Shown here: positions 7,371 to 7,705 of the stretch, piece after piece
Numbering within the stretch: position 1 is the first letter of the stretch
Layout of the letters: the number at the start of each line of letters is the position of its first letter
Assembly (NCBI GenBank): GCA_947174725.1
Contig: CAMWKA010000071.1
Location: forward strand, 1 to 7,705
Direction of reading: 5' to 3'
Source of the DNA: an uncultured Lachnospiraceae bacterium
GTDB taxonomy: Bacteria; Bacillota; Clostridia; Lachnospirales; Lachnospiraceae
Length of the DNA stretch: 7,705 bases
The notes under the pieces: generated by a model
Databases searched by the model: none
Seen by the model: the letters and a program-made list of their open reading frames with translations, nothing else
Told to the model about the DNA's origin: nothing
Made by a program: the position numbers and the translations under genes

Positions 7371-7432
7371 ATTAGTAATCTACTTTAAAATATATTATTC
7401 CAAAGTAACACATCCATTTTATGACTACTAAT
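7371..7432. promoter_or_regulatory. Nested inverted repeats, candidate operator of the efflux operon
   Basis: An outer dyad pairs ATTAGTA (7371-7377) with TACTAAT (7426-7432); its right half lies in the spacer between the -35 and -10 boxes. An inner dyad pairs TACTTT (7381-7386) with AAAGTA (7402-7407), just downstream of the expected transcription start. Repressors of efflux operons (TetR, MarR types) often bind such sites, but the two dyads do not share a centre, the half-sites are far apart, and 6-7 bp matches occur easily in AT-rich DNA. No regulator gene is visible in the window. Confidence 0.25.
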
Positions 7433-7444
7433 TTCCATTGTCAA
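7416..7444 (-). promoter_or_regulatory. Sigma-A promoter of the adaptor-RND-SulP operon
   Basis: On the minus strand a perfect -35 box TTGACA (complement of 7439-7444) is followed by exactly 17 bases and a -10 box TAAAAT (complement of 7416-7421, five of six consensus bases). Transcription should begin near 7409, giving a leader of about 95-115 bases before the adaptor start. It is the best promoter in the window and suggests substantial basal transcription unless a repressor acts on it. Confidence 0.8.
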
Positions 7445-7503
7445 ATACCAAATCAAGGGTTTCACAATTATTTCATAAATACAAAAAATGGCACTTCTAT
7501 ATT

Positions 7504-7532
7504 TTGTATATAAACATATCGTTTGCTACAAT
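7504..7532 (+). promoter_or_regulatory. Candidate promoter for the rightward gene
   Basis: TTGTAT (7504-7509) and TACAAT (7527-7532) are separated by 17 bases. The -10 box matches five of six consensus bases, the -35 box three of six. The start site would be near 7539, about 75 bases before the ATG at 7615. AT-rich DNA produces such pairs by chance, so this is tentative; the placement between divergent genes is its main support. Confidence 0.4.
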
Positions 7533-7614
7533 ATCTGTTATATTTCTCTTTATTTCGATTTATTTAAAATATTTTTTTCTATTAAATATGTTGTGGATAT
7601 GTTAAAATGAAAAA

Positions 7615-7705
7615 ATGAAAAATGCGAAACAAATATCGCCCGGCGATTACGACGTTGTAAAATATGAGAATTTCCATGAACTGTTAAAAGGTGTTTATGA
7701 CAAAT
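7615..7705 (+). CDS. 5' end of a rightward gene, possibly an AMP-forming acyl-CoA ligase (partial)
   Basis: An ATG at 7615 opens a frame that runs without a stop to the window edge (30 codons plus one base). It begins MKNAKQISPGDYDVV and continues KYENFHELLKGVYDK. Base composition shifts from very AT-rich to mixed right after the ATG, as expected on entering coding DNA. No earlier start is possible in this frame, since a TAA lies at 7603-7605. A nearer ATG at 7607 is in another frame and stops after two more codons. No strong Shine-Dalgarno is visible. The short pattern of Tyr-Asp-Val followed by an amphipathic 'ENFHELL..VYDK' segment recalls the N-termini of AMP-binding acyl-CoA synthetases in clostridia, but 30 residues without a catalytic motif cannot settle that. 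It is transcribed divergently from the efflux operon. Confidence 0.5.
   Translation, partial: MKNAKQISPGDYDVVKYENFHELLKGVYDK

Larger units (their letters stand above)
7314..7614. other. Divergent intergenic region with promoters for both directions
   Basis: These 301 bases are AT-rich and separate the leftward efflux operon from a rightward gene. They hold a strong minus-strand promoter (7416-7444), nested inverted repeats around its start site (7371-7432), a weaker plus-strand promoter (7504-7532) and a possible 15-codon leader ORF on the minus strand (7344-7297). No regulator gene, RNA gene or mobile element was seen here. Confidence 0.55.

Noticed and set aside
7607..7618. ATG at 7607 as the start of the rightward gene
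   Set aside because: It is out of frame with the long open frame and meets a TGA after two codons.
1..7705. CRISPR array, tRNA, rRNA, insertion sequence or phage genes
   Set aside because: No regularly spaced direct repeats, no transposase or integrase frame and no tRNA/rRNA-like segment were seen on either strand.

Overview
The window looks like chromosome from a low-to-moderate GC, monoderm Firmicute, most likely a gut clostridium of the Lachnospiraceae type. The reasons are a sigma-A style promoter (TTGACA-17-TAAAAT), very AT-rich intergenic DNA, a Gram-positive style RND pump whose operon has no outer-membrane factor gene, and a lipoprotein adaptor. The genus is inferred from general sequence character, not from a database match.

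Three long genes lie on the minus strand and read right to left as one probable operon. First comes a membrane-fusion (HlyD/AcrA-type) lipoprotein adaptor (7313-5592). Next is an RND-superfamily efflux permease (5522-2508), whose best start is an ATG at 5522 rather than the in-frame TTG at 5543. Last is a SulP-family anion transporter with a STAS domain and an unusual 150-residue charged C-terminal tail (2392-266). A strong promoter sits at 7416-7444 upstream of the adaptor. A hairpin with a T-tract at 160-198 lies just past the SulP stop. No convincing promoter or terminator was seen between the genes, so a transcript of about 7.2 kb covering all three is the simplest reading.

The adaptor and permease would form a drug, lipid or peptide efflux pump in the cell membrane. 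The SulP protein would move an inorganic anion or a small carboxylate across the same membrane. Nothing in the sequence explains why it is joined to the pump.

The 115-bp gap between the permease and SulP genes (2393-2507) is packed with overlapping inverted repeats that run up to the SulP Shine-Dalgarno sequence. They allow at least two mutually exclusive RNA folds, one of which would hide that ribosome binding site. The gap may be a dispersed palindromic repeat, a translational switch, or both. This is the most interesting non-coding feature here.

At the right edge (7615-7705, plus strand) is the first 30 codons of a divergent gene, possibly an AMP-forming acyl-CoA ligase. The left edge (1-159) is AT-rich DNA with no gene I can support.
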